NCBI RefSeq assembly: GCF_002741945.1
Contig: NZ_MDVN01000022.1
Location: 806,001-870,000 of the forward strand
DNA: 64,000 nt
Origin: Gaetbulibacter sp. 4G1
Lineage (GTDB): Bacteria > Bacteroidota > Bacteroidia > Flavobacteriales > Flavobacteriaceae
Direction: 5' to 3'
Shown: piece after piece, positions 44,887-53,090 of the stretch
Layout of the letters: the number at the start of each line of letters is the position of its first letter
Numbering within the stretch: the stretch's first letter is position 1
Notes under the pieces: model-generated
Told to the model about the DNA's origin: nothing
Seen by the model: the letters and a program-made list of their open reading frames with translations, nothing else
The model's database searches: none
Program-made: the position numbers and the translations under genes

Positions 44887-45025
44887 GTTCGTTTAACGTT
44901 ATTATAAGAATAGTGCGGATTTAACAGCAGCTGCGCTTAATTATGTTATCAAAGATAACAAATTGAGATAGCGTTGCAAGAACCAATTTGTCCGCATTAT
45001 TTTTATAAATTGTTACCACACGTTA
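44887..45025. mobile_element. Left palindromic end element of the DUF418 unit
   Basis: Outer end TTCGTTTAACGT (44887-44898), inner end GTTACCACACGTT (45012-45024). Between them lies a long imperfect palindrome: TGCGGA (44913-44918) with TCCGCA (44990-44995), centred on GTTATC-AAA-GATAAC (44944-44958). The same outer and inner ends recur, inverted, at 46282-46346. Confidence 0.6.
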
Positions 45026-45083
45026 TTATTTATTAATTCATAGCAACAATTGTCTCAAGAAAATTTAAAATAGCAAAAACAAA

Positions 45084-46271
45084 CTATTTCTTCCCAATCC
45101 AAGTTGCTGTATGCCAAAGTTTTTCTAAAGGACCTTGTTTGTAATGTTTGTACCATATATTACTAAAATACAATTGAATTATAAAAATGAGTATTCCAAT
45201 AATTAAGCTGGCTGTATAACCTAAGTATGGAGACAAATTTAATCCAATTGGGAAAAATATTAGTGCACCTATTATTGACTGTGTAATGTAGTTTGTAAGA
45301 CTCATTTTCCCATATATTCTTAATTTTTCTATCCTCTTTTTAAAAGAACTATTGTAGTATACAACTACAAACGAAGATACAATTACCATTGTGAAAGACA
45401 GCTTCTGCCACATATCCAAGGCAGTACCGATGCTGTCTTTTATCATAGTGCTTGAAGCGTTATCATACCATTCTACCCTTAAAGGATATATTACACCAAA
45501 CATTATGGATGAAATAACAAGAAGCCTAATCCAAAATCTTGTGTTTTCTTGCGAATTGATAAACAAGTTCTTTCTACTTAAGAGAAATCCAAGCAAGAAC
45601 AGTCCAATAGTTTGTATAAAGCGTCCACCACCAACAGCCCACAATAAACTGGCTTTTTGTCCGGTTGTAATATTTTCAATAAAAAAGGTTTTTAAATTTC
45701 CGCTTTTTACACCATCCTGAACAATTTCATATAAGCCTCCAATATTGAGTTCTGGCATTGTATGCGATTCATTAATACGGCTACTTATAAAATGAAATAA
45801 TTCAACGGGCTGCATTAAACAAATGGCAGCTATTAAAAGAATAGTTTTATTATTCATTTTGCAAACCAACACTAAAGAGAGTCCAGTACATGCAAATAAT
45901 AAAAGCACATCGCCCCCAGGAAAAAACGCTGCATTTAACGTAGCAAATAAACTTAAAAGCATTAGCCTCCATATAAAACGCCACCTGAAATCTACTCCTT
46001 TATTCTGTTGGTTCGTAAATTGTACGTAAAAAGTAAAGCCAAACAAAAGAGCAAATATTGAATACCCCTTACCGGCAATAAGTGAAAATACTATATTAAA
46101 CACAACTGAATCAAGAGCGACCAACCATTCTGGCTGTAGCATTTTTTCAGGATAAACAGGGTAAATAAAATGCTCTAAACTGTGTATAATTACTATTGCC
46201 ATTACGGCTAGTCCGCGTAGGGCATCGACAATATCGACTCTTGGGATTTTAGTATATGTTGTTTCTTTCAT
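45084..46271 (-). CDS. DUF418 family membrane protein
   Basis: 395 residues with eight to ten hydrophobic helices. Marks of the family (YeiB/DUF418) are the start IPRVDIVDALRGLAVMAIVIIHSLEHF and the end GPLEKLWHTATW. The function is unknown; relatives are often found as isolated genes and some act in export or modification of small molecules. It is the only minus-strand gene between plus-strand neighbours, and is enclosed by two palindromic elements with identical 12-bp outer ends in inverted orientation, so it looks inserted as a one-gene unit (44887-46346). Confidence 0.88.
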   Translation of the reverse strand: MKETTYTKIPRVDIVDALRGLAVMAIVIIHSLEHFIYPVYPEKMLQPEWLVALDSVVFNIVFSLIAGKGYSIFALLFGFTFYVQFTNQQNKGVDFRWRFIWRLMLLSLFATLNAAFFPGGDVLLLFACTGLSLVLVCKMNNKTILLIAAICLMQPVELFHFISSRINESHTMPELNIGGLYEIVQDGVKSGNLKTFFIENITTGQKASLLWAVGGGRFIQTIGLFLLGFLLSRKNLFINSQENTRFWIRLLVISSIMFGVIYPLRVEWYDNASSTMIKDSIGTALDMWQKLSFTMVIVSSFVVVYYNSSFKKRIEKLRIYGKMSLTNYITQSIIGALIFFPIGLNLSPYLGYTASLIIGILIFIIQLYFSNIWYKHYKQGPLEKLWHTATWIGKK

Positions 46272-46281
46272 TTCTTTTTTT

Positions 46282-46346
46282 AATGTGTGGTAATGTTCTT
46301 TACGGATATGCGTCGTTTTAATGACTTATATCCGACGTTAAACGAA
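46282..46346. mobile_element. Right palindromic end element of the DUF418 unit
   Basis: Inner end AATGTGTGGTAATG (46282-46295), outer end ACGTTAAACGAA (46335-46346), with CGGATAT (46303-46309) and ATATCCG (46328-46334) forming a stem. ACGTTAAACGAA is the exact reverse complement of the left outer end at 44887-44898. Confidence 0.6.
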
Positions 46347-46533
46347 GTTAGCTAAATTTTCTGACAAAGTCAAGTTGAACCTATACCGTTGTTTGCCCTA
46401 GTATTTTTAATAATAAAATCTCGATATATCGAGAATGTTAATAACCCGTTTTTGTTTTAACATTTTTCAATACAAATTATAAGTAATTTTAAAGAGCTTA
46501 CAAAAAAAGCATTCAACCCTTAATTTTACTATA

Positions 46534-47607
46534 ATGAACCCAAAATCTGCCATAAAAGGACGTGGTGCACAGCTTAATGTACCCAATCGTTTCTTCGAAT
46601 TAAGTCATGAAATGCGTGATGACTTCTTAGAGTTCTGCCAAAAAGAAGGCGAAGAAAGTGATAAAAATAAAACACTTTATTTAGAAGTATTTCCCAAAAC
46701 GATAGTCAATAAAGTTGAGAGTCCAGATGTGGGGATGATGTATTCTATGAATGCCTATCAAGGTTGCGAACACGGATGTATTTATTGCTATGCGAGAAAT
46801 TCGCATGAGTTTTGGGGGTACAGTGCAGGCTTAGATTTTGAGCGTAGAATTATGGTAAAGAAAGACGCTCCAAAACTATTAGAAACTTTAATAAAAAAGA
46901 AAAACTGGAAAGCTCACCCAATAGTAATGTCTGGAAACACAGATTGTTATCAGCCAGCTGAAAAACGGTTTAAAATTACAAGACAATGTTTAGAGGTATT
47001 TTTAAAGTACAAGCACCCTGTAGCTATCATTACAAAAAACGCTTTAATACTTCGTGATTTAGATATTTTAAAACAATTGGCAAAAGATAATCTAATAGGA
47101 GTAAATATGTCTATTACGTCGCTATCTGAAGATACTCGACGTATTCTAGAACCTAGAACGGCAACAATAAAAAAGCGATTAGAAACAGTTAAAATATTAA
47201 GCGAAAACGGTATTCCAGTAAACGTGATGTTAGCACCAATAATTCCGTCAATAAATAGTCATGAAATTTTGCCATTAGCTAAAGCAGCATCAGAGCATGG
47301 TGCGTTTGGCATAGCCCATACCATTGTTAGGCTTAATGGAGCAATAGGTGAAATTTTTACCGATTGGATAAAAAAAACAATGCCAGATAGAGCAGAAAAG
47401 GTGTTACATCAAATAGAAAGTTGTCATGGCGGAACCCTAAACGATAGTCGGTATGGAGCCAGAATGCGAGGTCAAGGTAAAATAGCAGAGCAAATTAATA
47501 TGCTGGTGCGCTTAGCCAGAAAGAAACATTTTAAGAATAAAATTATGCCTAAACTAAATTGTGATTTGCATGAGCCATATAAAGTAGGGCAGTTAAAATT
47601 GTTTTAA
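46534..47607 (+). CDS. Radical SAM protein, PA0069 family
   Basis: 357 residues. The 4Fe-4S motif is CEHGCIYC (C78, C82, C85) in the spacing CxxxCxxC, preceded by NAYQGC. The start MNPKSAIKGRGAQLNVPNRF, with its GRGA phrase, is specific to the PA0069 group, a relative of spore photoproduct lyase-type proteins. MSGNTDCYQPAEK and LEPRTATIKKRLE are also typical. A role in DNA photoproduct repair has been proposed but is not proven. It stands alone with a promoter region after the DUF418 unit and a bidirectional terminator. Confidence 0.9.
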   Translation: MNPKSAIKGRGAQLNVPNRFFELSHEMRDDFLEFCQKEGEESDKNKTLYLEVFPKTIVNKVESPDVGMMYSMNAYQGCEHGCIYCYARNSHEFWGYSAGLDFERRIMVKKDAPKLLETLIKKKNWKAHPIVMSGNTDCYQPAEKRFKITRQCLEVFLKYKHPVAIITKNALILRDLDILKQLAKDNLIGVNMSITSLSEDTRRILEPRTATIKKRLETVKILSENGIPVNVMLAPIIPSINSHEILPLAKAASEHGAFGIAHTIVRLNGAIGEIFTDWIKKTMPDRAEKVLHQIESCHGGTLNDSRYGARMRGQGKIAEQINMLVRLARKKHFKNKIMPKLNCDLHEPYKVGQLKLF

Positions 47608-47636
47608 AAAAAGTGGGCTATTACAGCCCACTTTTT
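47608..47636. terminator. Bidirectional terminator after the radical SAM gene
   Basis: AAAAAGTGGGCT (47608-47619), loop ATTAC, AGCCCACTTTTT (47625-47636). It separates converging genes at 46534 and 47673. Confidence 0.9.
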
Positions 47637-47672
47637 CAAACTAAACTAAACTAAATAAGACATCAATATCAA

Positions 47673-48263
47673 TTATATATTAATGTGTTTTTCAAACGTT
47701 CTGCCGTCACTTTTAAAAATAACTTTATAGTTTCCTTTTTCTTTTTCATCTAACTTATAGATTCGTTCAATTTTTTGAGTATCCTTTATTTCTTCAGAAT
47801 AAATTTTTGTGTTTTTATAATAGATATCAATCATAAGTGGTTCTTTATTTAAAGATAACTTTGTTATAAATAAGCGATTATCTATTGCTTTTAATAAAGG
47901 CTTAAACACAGATTTACTCGCTTCTTTTTTAAACTCTACCATGTTTGTTTTTACAACAAATGGAATGGTTTTAATCTCTACATCTTTTTCTAGCTCAAAA
48001 AAGTAATAACCATCTGGAAGTGTTGTTAAATCAAAGCTTTTAATATAAACTCCTGCTTGTTCAATAAATTCTTTATATAATATTATTCCGTTGTTGTCTA
48101 TAATAGATAACTGATTTCCTTTTTTTACATTTTTTAAAGTGATCGAAGTTTTTTTAGCTTCATTATTAATGTTATAAGAAATACTATTTGCGTAGCTTAT
48201 AACTGTAGCAAGCATTGCTAGTGTTAAGGTTCCTTTTTTAATGTTTTTAATTACGTTTTTCAT
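47673..48263 (-). CDS. Secreted protein of unknown function (DUF3244-like)
   Basis: 196 residues with an N-terminal signal peptide (KNIKKGTLTLAMLATVISYANS). The mature part is beta-rich (LSIIDNNGIILYKEFIEQAGVYIKSFDLTTLPDGYYFFELEKDVEIKTIPF), with the 'LPDGYYFFE' phrase common in T9SS sorting tails and in DUF3244-type secreted proteins. No enzymatic residues are recognised. The last strand (GRTFEKHINI) is again tail-like. It is divergent from an AraC regulator across a 205-base gap, in which a TACCTTTG element (minus strand, 48301-48294) fits a promoter -7 box. Confidence 0.75.
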   Translation of the reverse strand: MKNVIKNIKKGTLTLAMLATVISYANSISYNINNEAKKTSITLKNVKKGNQLSIIDNNGIILYKEFIEQAGVYIKSFDLTTLPDGYYFFELEKDVEIKTIPFVVKTNMVEFKKEASKSVFKPLLKAIDNRLFITKLSLNKEPLMIDIYYKNTKIYSEEIKDTQKIERIYKLDEKEKGNYKVIFKSDGRTFEKHINI

Positions 48264-48468
48264 GATTTGGATTTTTAATAACGTTCAACGATACAAAGGT
48301 ATATTAGGAAGAAGCTGTATAAAACATCAATTTTGATGAATATATGTGCTAAATTATCTGTTAAATTAATGTTAACTGTATGTTAAGTTAAAATAGCATA
48401 TATTTAAATCAAATTAACACACAATTCATGTGTAATAAATAGTAATTTTGCTTTAGAATAATCAATTC

Positions 48469-49347
48469 ATGATTAATAAGAAACCTACTTTTGAAAAAGT
48501 AAACCCTAGTTTTGGAAGCTCGTTATTAATTAAACAGCATTCAGAAAGAGTAAACAACAAATTTGCTTCTTGGCATTTTCACCCTGAATTAGAGTTGGTA
48601 TATGTAAATAAGGGAAAAGGGAAAAGACATATAGGAAATCATTTGTCTTACTTTAATAATAGTCAATTAATTTTAATTGGCTCAAACTTACCTCATAATG
48701 GCTTTACTGATAGGCTTACAGTTAATGGCTCAGAAACTATAGTACAGTTTAAACCAAATTTTTTGGGAAATGACTTTATTGATATCCCAGAGATGACAGC
48801 TATAACCGCTTTGTTTGATAAAGCAAAAAAAGGAATACTTTTTAAACCAGAGGCTAAGAGAAAAGTTGGGTATAAAATTGAAAGACTTATTGAATATGAA
48901 GGGTTAAAGCGTATTCTGAAGTTTTTAGAAGTATTAAATTATTTAGCAACAACTGATGAATATACTTTATTGAATGCTAATGGGTTTGCTTTTGAGGCAG
49001 AACCACAAGACAGTGCAAAAATTGATATTATATTTAAACATATCAATAAAAACTTCCATAGGCATATTAGTTTAGATGAGATCGCAGATAAAGTAAGTAT
49101 GACAGTACCTGCTTTTTGTAGGTATTTTAAAAAATCTACAGGAAAAACATTTACAAAACTAGTTAATGAATATAGAGTTGTACATGCTACTAAATTATTG
49201 AATGAAAGCCAGATGAGTATTGCTGATATTTGTTATGAATGTGGGTTTAATAATTTTTCACATTTTAATAAACAGTTTAATGAAATTACTGGCAAAAGTG
49301 CATCACAATACAGAAAAGAAATTAAATTAATTATACAAGAAAGCTAA
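48469..49347 (+). CDS. AraC family transcriptional regulator with cupin sensor
   Basis: 292 residues. A cupin sensor (about 20-100: KFASWHFHPELELVYVNKGKGKRHIGNH) precedes an AraC double helix-turn-helix (about 190-290: ISLDEIADKVSMTVPAFCRYFKKSTGKTFTKLV and IADICYECGFNNFSHFNKQFNEITGKSASQYRKE). Such regulators often sense sugars; here the ligand is unknown. A TAATTTTG element at 48443-48450 fits its -7 box. A 57-residue small gene follows within four bases. It differs from the heme-cluster AraC protein at 39880. Confidence 0.9.
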   Translation: MINKKPTFEKVNPSFGSSLLIKQHSERVNNKFASWHFHPELELVYVNKGKGKRHIGNHLSYFNNSQLILIGSNLPHNGFTDRLTVNGSETIVQFKPNFLGNDFIDIPEMTAITALFDKAKKGILFKPEAKRKVGYKIERLIEYEGLKRILKFLEVLNYLATTDEYTLLNANGFAFEAEPQDSAKIDIIFKHINKNFHRHISLDEIADKVSMTVPAFCRYFKKSTGKTFTKLVNEYRVVHATKLLNESQMSIADICYECGFNNFSHFNKQFNEITGKSASQYRKEIKLIIQES

Positions 49348-49351
49348 AGCC

Positions 49352-49525
49352 ATGGAGGATAAAATAGACAATACATTAGCGTACTACTATCATAAAAGAA
49401 ATGAAATACTTAATTTTATTAATACAAATGATTGTTTAGTTCCTGATCAAATTATTGAAAAAGGGGAAGAGCTGGCTGTTTTAGAATATAAGATTACAGC
49501 ATTACAGATTGCAAAAGAGAACTAA
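49352..49525 (+). CDS. Small protein of 57 residues, unknown
   Basis: ATG at 49352 to TAA at 49523-49525, starting four bases after the AraC stop, so it is probably co-transcribed. The product (MEDKIDNTLAYYYHKRNEIL and so on) is largely helical and acidic at its end, resembling short coiled-coil proteins; it has no signal or membrane helix. No family recognised. Coding sense is supported by codon use and tight spacing. Confidence 0.6.
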   Translation: MEDKIDNTLAYYYHKRNEILNFINTNDCLVPDQIIEKGEELAVLEYKITALQIAKEN

Positions 49526-49540
49526 TTAATACTGTTTTAG

Positions 49541-50200
49541 CTAGATTTTACCATCCCACTCACTATAAAACTGATCTAGAAAACCAACCATATAGTTATG
49601 ACGTTCTTTAGCAATTCTTTTTCCAGTTTTAGTATTCATTTTATCTTTTAAAAGCAACAGTTTTTCATAAAAATGATTAATGGTTGGAGAAGTAGAGGTT
49701 TTATACTCAACTTTAGTCATTTTTAAGTTGGGTTTTATTGAAGGGTCAAAAAGTTTTCTGTTTTTAAAACCCCCATAATTAAAGCAACGAGCAATACCAA
49801 TAGCGCCAATAGCATCTAGTCTGTCTGCGTCTTGTATCACATCTAATTCTAAGGATTTAAACTTTTGCCCTTTTTCCAGTGATTTATTAAAAGAAATGTT
49901 TTCGATTATGTTTACAACATGTTCTATAACAGTAGAATCTACATTTATTTTAAACAAAAATTCACGAGCTATTTTTGGACCAATAGTATCGTCGCCGTCA
50001 TAAAATTTGCTATCGGCAATGTCGTGTAATAAGGCTCCCAATTGAACAACAAATGAATCTACATTTTCATTTTTAGAGATATGTATAGCGTTATTATATA
50101 CTCTTAGGGTGTGAAACCAATCATGCCCTCCTTCTGCATTAGTAAGAGTTTCTTTTACAAAGGCTTTGGTTTTATTTATTATTTCTTTAGAAGTATGCAT
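49541..50200 (-). CDS. HD domain phosphohydrolase
   Basis: 219 residues of the HD superfamily: GGHDWFHTLRVYNNAIHI gives the first histidine pair and GALLHDIADSKF the HD doublet; DVIQDADRLDAIGAIG is the C-terminal metal Asp. Such proteins hydrolyse nucleotides or other phosphoesters with a divalent metal; substrate unknown. The length fits the YfbR/YedJ-like group. It is converging on the small gene at 49352 and lies just beyond the terminator of the desaturase unit. Confidence 0.9.
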   Translation of the reverse strand: MHTSKEIINKTKAFVKETLTNAEGGHDWFHTLRVYNNAIHISKNENVDSFVVQLGALLHDIADSKFYDGDDTIGPKIAREFLFKINVDSTVIEHVVNIIENISFNKSLEKGQKFKSLELDVIQDADRLDAIGAIGIARCFNYGGFKNRKLFDPSIKPNLKMTKVEYKTSTSPTINHFYEKLLLLKDKMNTKTGKRIAKERHNYMVGFLDQFYSEWDGKI

Positions 50201-50212
50201 AGCATAAAAATA

Positions 50213-50240
50213 AAAATTCCTTTCAATTAAGAAAGGAATT
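50213..50240 (-). terminator. Terminator of the lipoprotein-acyltransferase-desaturase unit
   Basis: AATTCCTTTC (50215-50224), loop AATTAA, GAAAGGAATT (50231-50240); read on the minus strand the stem is followed by TTTATTTTTA. It lies just after the desaturase stop at 50269. Confidence 0.8.
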
Positions 50241-50268
50241 GCATTATAAATTAAATATAATTAATAAC

Positions 50269-51261
50269 CTATTTAATTATTGCTGGCTCAACCCATTTAA
50301 ACTCAAATGAGTTTTCTGGAATTTTAATTCTGTCAGCCAATCGTAGCATTCTGCTTGGAAGCTTCATTAAGTAGTCTCTTGCTTTTTCAGCTTCATCTGT
50401 TAAATTGGTAATTTTATCAATTTCCCAACGATCAATTAATTTTTGTAATATATCAACATAGTCTTTTGAAGTATAAACCCCAATACGTTGCGCAGTATTT
50501 GAAAACTCTTCGAAAGCAGTTCCAATTTTACCTCCAGATTCTCTTAAAAATACAGCTGGCATAGTAATTTTTTGTTTCATCATATAATGAAATGCCATCA
50601 TCATTTGGCTTGGATCCACTTTAAAAATACGTTCAACAAACTCAGAATATGCATGGTGGTGCCTCATTTCATCACCAGATATAATTTGGCACATTTTTCC
50701 TAATTGTTTATTGCCACTTTTCTTTGCAATTTTAGCCACTCGATTATGAGATATATATGTAGCTAATTCTTGAAAACTAGTATATACAAAGTTTTTATAA
50801 GGATCTCTATCTGTGCCAATATCAAAACCATCTGCAATAAGATACTGTGTGGTTTTTTCTACTTCGCGCATATTTACACGACCAGATAAGTATAGGTATT
50901 TATTAAGTACATCACCATGACGATTTTCTTCACCAGTCCAATGGCGTACCCATTTACCCCAAGCGTTTTCTCTGTCTACTTGGTTTACACCTTCAACATC
51001 CATAAGCCATGATTCGTAAGTTGGTAAAGCTTCTTCAGTAATCATATCACCAACTAAAACCACCCAAAAATCATAAGGTAACTCTTTTGAGAGTTCTCTA
51101 ATTTCTTTAACCTCTTCAAAAAAATTATCGCCTTCAGAGTTCGGTAGAAAATCTGAGGGTTGCCATATTTTTTCAATTGGAATTAAGTATTTTTCTATAA
51201 GTGATTCAACATCTTTTTCTAAAAACTGCATCACTTCTAATCGTACGTTTTTTAACGACAT
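50269..51261 (-). CDS. Acyl-ACP desaturase (di-iron)
   Basis: 330 residues of the stearoyl-ACP delta-9-desaturase family, soluble enzymes that introduce a double bond into acyl-ACP. The two iron-ligand motifs are TGEENRHGDVLNKYL and GDEMRHHHAYSEFV. Helical bundle length is normal. It would raise membrane unsaturation. It is the last gene of a minus-strand unit: 9 bases after an acyltransferase, which is itself 20 bases after an ECF-controlled lipoprotein gene. The promoter at 52450-52478 thus probably ties desaturation to the envelope-stress response. Confidence 0.94.
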   Translation of the reverse strand: MSLKNVRLEVMQFLEKDVESLIEKYLIPIEKIWQPSDFLPNSEGDNFFEEVKEIRELSKELPYDFWVVLVGDMITEEALPTYESWLMDVEGVNQVDRENAWGKWVRHWTGEENRHGDVLNKYLYLSGRVNMREVEKTTQYLIADGFDIGTDRDPYKNFVYTSFQELATYISHNRVAKIAKKSGNKQLGKMCQIISGDEMRHHHAYSEFVERIFKVDPSQMMMAFHYMMKQKITMPAVFLRESGGKIGTAFEEFSNTAQRIGVYTSKDYVDILQKLIDRWEIDKITNLTDEAEKARDYLMKLPSRMLRLADRIKIPENSFEFKWVEPAIIK

Positions 51262-51270
51262 CTATATTTT

Positions 51271-52014
51271 TTAAGGGTGGATATGATCTTTTATAGTGGT
51301 TTCAATACTATTTATAAGATCTTGTTTGTTTTCAAAGGTACTAACTTTTATGGGCTTATGAACAGTAAAAGTAATATGAGTGCCTAGACCCATAGGAAAT
51401 TTACCAAAACGGACTATTTTCCAGGAGTTATTTATTGAAATAGGAACTATTAAAGCCGATGGGATTTTTTTAAACAGAATTTCTAAGCCTTTAGTTTGAA
51501 AAGGTTTTGGTACGCCATTTTTACTTCGCGTCCCTTCGGGGAAAATTACTGCACTCCTTTTGTTTGTTTCAATATATTCGCCAAATTTCATAAGAGCAGG
51601 AAGTGATTGTCTTGGATTTTTTCTATCTATTAAAGCTGCTCCTCCATGACGCAAATTATACGATACACTTGGGATACCTTTGCCTAACTCTATTTTACTT
51701 ATGAATTTTGGATGATATTTTCGCAAATACCAAGTTAATGGGTATATATCGTGTAAACTTTGATGATTGGCAACAATAATTAGAGGTTGATTTGAATCTA
51801 TATTGTGCGAGTTATAAAACGAAAAACGAGTTCCTAAAATATTTGCACAACGCATTAACCAGAACTGTAGTGCATCTACACTTTTTTTGTGTGCTTGATA
51901 CCCGAAAACATTAAAACAAAACCATTGGATAGGGTGGAATATTACTAAAGTTAGTAAAAAAGCTAAGTAATAGAGAAAAGTTAGTGGGTACGACAATAGT
52001 TTAAGCATGCCCAA
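51271..52014 (-). CDS. Lysophospholipid acyltransferase family protein
   Basis: 247 residues of PlsC type. The HX4D motif is ANHQSLHDIYP and the second box is IFPEGTRSKNG; the N-terminal LSYPLTFLYYLAFLLTLVIFH is a membrane anchor. It would acylate 1-acylglycerol-3-phosphate or a related lipid at the inner membrane. The gene lies between the ECF-controlled lipoprotein and the acyl-ACP desaturase. A second PlsC-type gene is at 1797-2534; which of the two is the housekeeping enzyme cannot be decided here. Confidence 0.92.
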   Translation of the reverse strand: MGMLKLLSYPLTFLYYLAFLLTLVIFHPIQWFCFNVFGYQAHKKSVDALQFWLMRCANILGTRFSFYNSHNIDSNQPLIIVANHQSLHDIYPLTWYLRKYHPKFISKIELGKGIPSVSYNLRHGGAALIDRKNPRQSLPALMKFGEYIETNKRSAVIFPEGTRSKNGVPKPFQTKGLEILFKKIPSALIVPISINNSWKIVRFGKFPMGLGTHITFTVHKPIKVSTFENKQDLINSIETTIKDHIHP

Positions 52015-52034
52015 AAATACACAAAAACTTAGTT

Positions 52035-52433
52035 TTAATATACAGGAATACAGACGTTATTTTCGCAATTTATGCTTGATGGAGGATTCGTTATTCCGCA
52101 ATCTGAAATGGCACCCCATTGAGTATTAAACTCGGCTTCTCTTTTATTGTAATCCTCAACCCATAATTTAAGCTTTTCTGTATCAATTGAAGTTGTATAT
52201 ATTAAATAACTCCATGGGCCTCCGCAGGGTTTACTTCCAAATGCTATAGATTTACATTCGGTATTCTCGTTGCATACAGATGTGACAACTAAATCTTCAA
52301 TGGCTTTTTTAGAAATATTTAGCTGTTCGCGTTCTTCCTCTTGAGTAAGTGGTGTATCATCTTCATCACATTGAAAAGCCATTAATGATAAACAAATTGT
52401 AAGTATAAATAAAAGAAGCGATGAGTTTTTCAT
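52035..52433 (-). CDS. Small cysteine-containing lipoprotein led by an ECF promoter
   Basis: 132 residues with signal MKNSSLLLFILTICLSLMAFQC (cysteine about 22), then an acidic linker (DEDDTPLTQEEERE), a helix and a disulfide-like region (VCNENTECKSI, KPCGGPWSYL, DCGITN, NCENNVCIPV) with seven cysteines. I do not recognise the family. Its start is only about 17 bases from the -10 of the ECF promoter at 52450-52478, so the message is nearly leaderless. It is the first gene of the acyltransferase-desaturase unit and, with the lipoprotein at 8267, the second lipoprotein directly behind this promoter type. Confidence 0.82.
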   Translation of the reverse strand: MKNSSLLLFILTICLSLMAFQCDEDDTPLTQEEEREQLNISKKAIEDLVVTSVCNENTECKSIAFGSKPCGGPWSYLIYTTSIDTEKLKLWVEDYNKREAEFNTQWGAISDCGITNPPSSINCENNVCIPVY

Positions 52434-52449
52434 GTCTAAGGTTTATTAT

Positions 52450-52478
52450 TAGATGTGAAATAGATAAAAAGGTTGCGT
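52450..52478 (-). promoter_or_regulatory. ECF-type promoter of the lipid-enzyme unit (copy 2)
   Basis: On the minus strand: ACGCAACC (52478-52471), 15-base spacer beginning TTTTT, CATCTA (52455-52450). Identical motif and spacing to copies at 8740-8768 and 9891-9919. The -35 box is only 8 bases from the nadD stop codon. Confidence 0.8.
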
Positions 52479-52485
52479 AAACGAA

Positions 52486-53064
52486 TTACTTATAAAAATT
52501 CATTTCATCTAAATACTCCCATACATGTTGAGGAAGCATTGGCTGAATGTTTTTTCCCGCTTTAATAGCCTTACGAATAAAGGTTGAAGACAATTCCATT
52601 ATAGGTGCTTCAACATGATGTATTTTTTTATGATTATCAAATTGAGTTTCAATTTGCCCTTTAGATATTCTTGGGTAAATGTAAATATGGTGATTTTGGA
52701 GTATTAATTCATAATTTTTCCATTTATGAAAACTCTTTAAATTGTCTTCGCCCATAATTAAAGAAAACTTATAATCGGGATATTTTTCTTGTAAATATGT
52801 TAGTGTGTTAATGGTGTAATTCGGTTGAGGTAAATTAAACTCTATATCGCTTGGTTTTAGTTTACTATAATCTTTTGTGGCGCGATAAACCATTTCTAAG
52901 CGCTGATAGTTATCAAGTAAGCTACTCTTTTTTTTAAACGGATTGTGTGGTGTTACTACAAACCATATTTGGTCTAAATCGCTATGTTCTACCAAATGAT
53001 TAGCAATTACAAGATGCCCAATATGTATTGGGTTAAAAGAACCAAAATACAATCCAATGTTCAT
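52486..53064 (-). CDS. nadD: Nicotinate-nucleotide adenylyltransferase
   Basis: 192 residues; joins ATP and nicotinate mononucleotide to deamido-NAD in NAD synthesis. The nucleotide-binding start is GLYFGSFNPIHIGHLVIANH with the GSFNPxHxGH motif; the C-terminal ELSSTFIRKAIKAGKNIQPMLP contains the ISSTxIR-type motif. Length is normal. Upstream, gmk ends 26 bases away and yicC precedes it, a conserved trio in this phylum. The ECF promoter of the next unit begins just after its stop. Confidence 0.95.
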   Translation of the reverse strand: MNIGLYFGSFNPIHIGHLVIANHLVEHSDLDQIWFVVTPHNPFKKKSSLLDNYQRLEMVYRATKDYSKLKPSDIEFNLPQPNYTINTLTYLQEKYPDYKFSLIMGEDNLKSFHKWKNYELILQNHHIYIYPRISKGQIETQFDNHKKIHHVEAPIMELSSTFIRKAIKAGKNIQPMLPQHVWEYLDEMNFYK

Positions 53065-53090
53065 AATGATACTTTTTTAAGTTCCAATAA

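Noticed and set aside
44887-45025. Integron attC site
   Set aside because: The palindrome and flanks recall attC, but there is no GTTRRRY/RYYYAAC core in proper places, no array and no integrase; the two elements are inverted, not direct.
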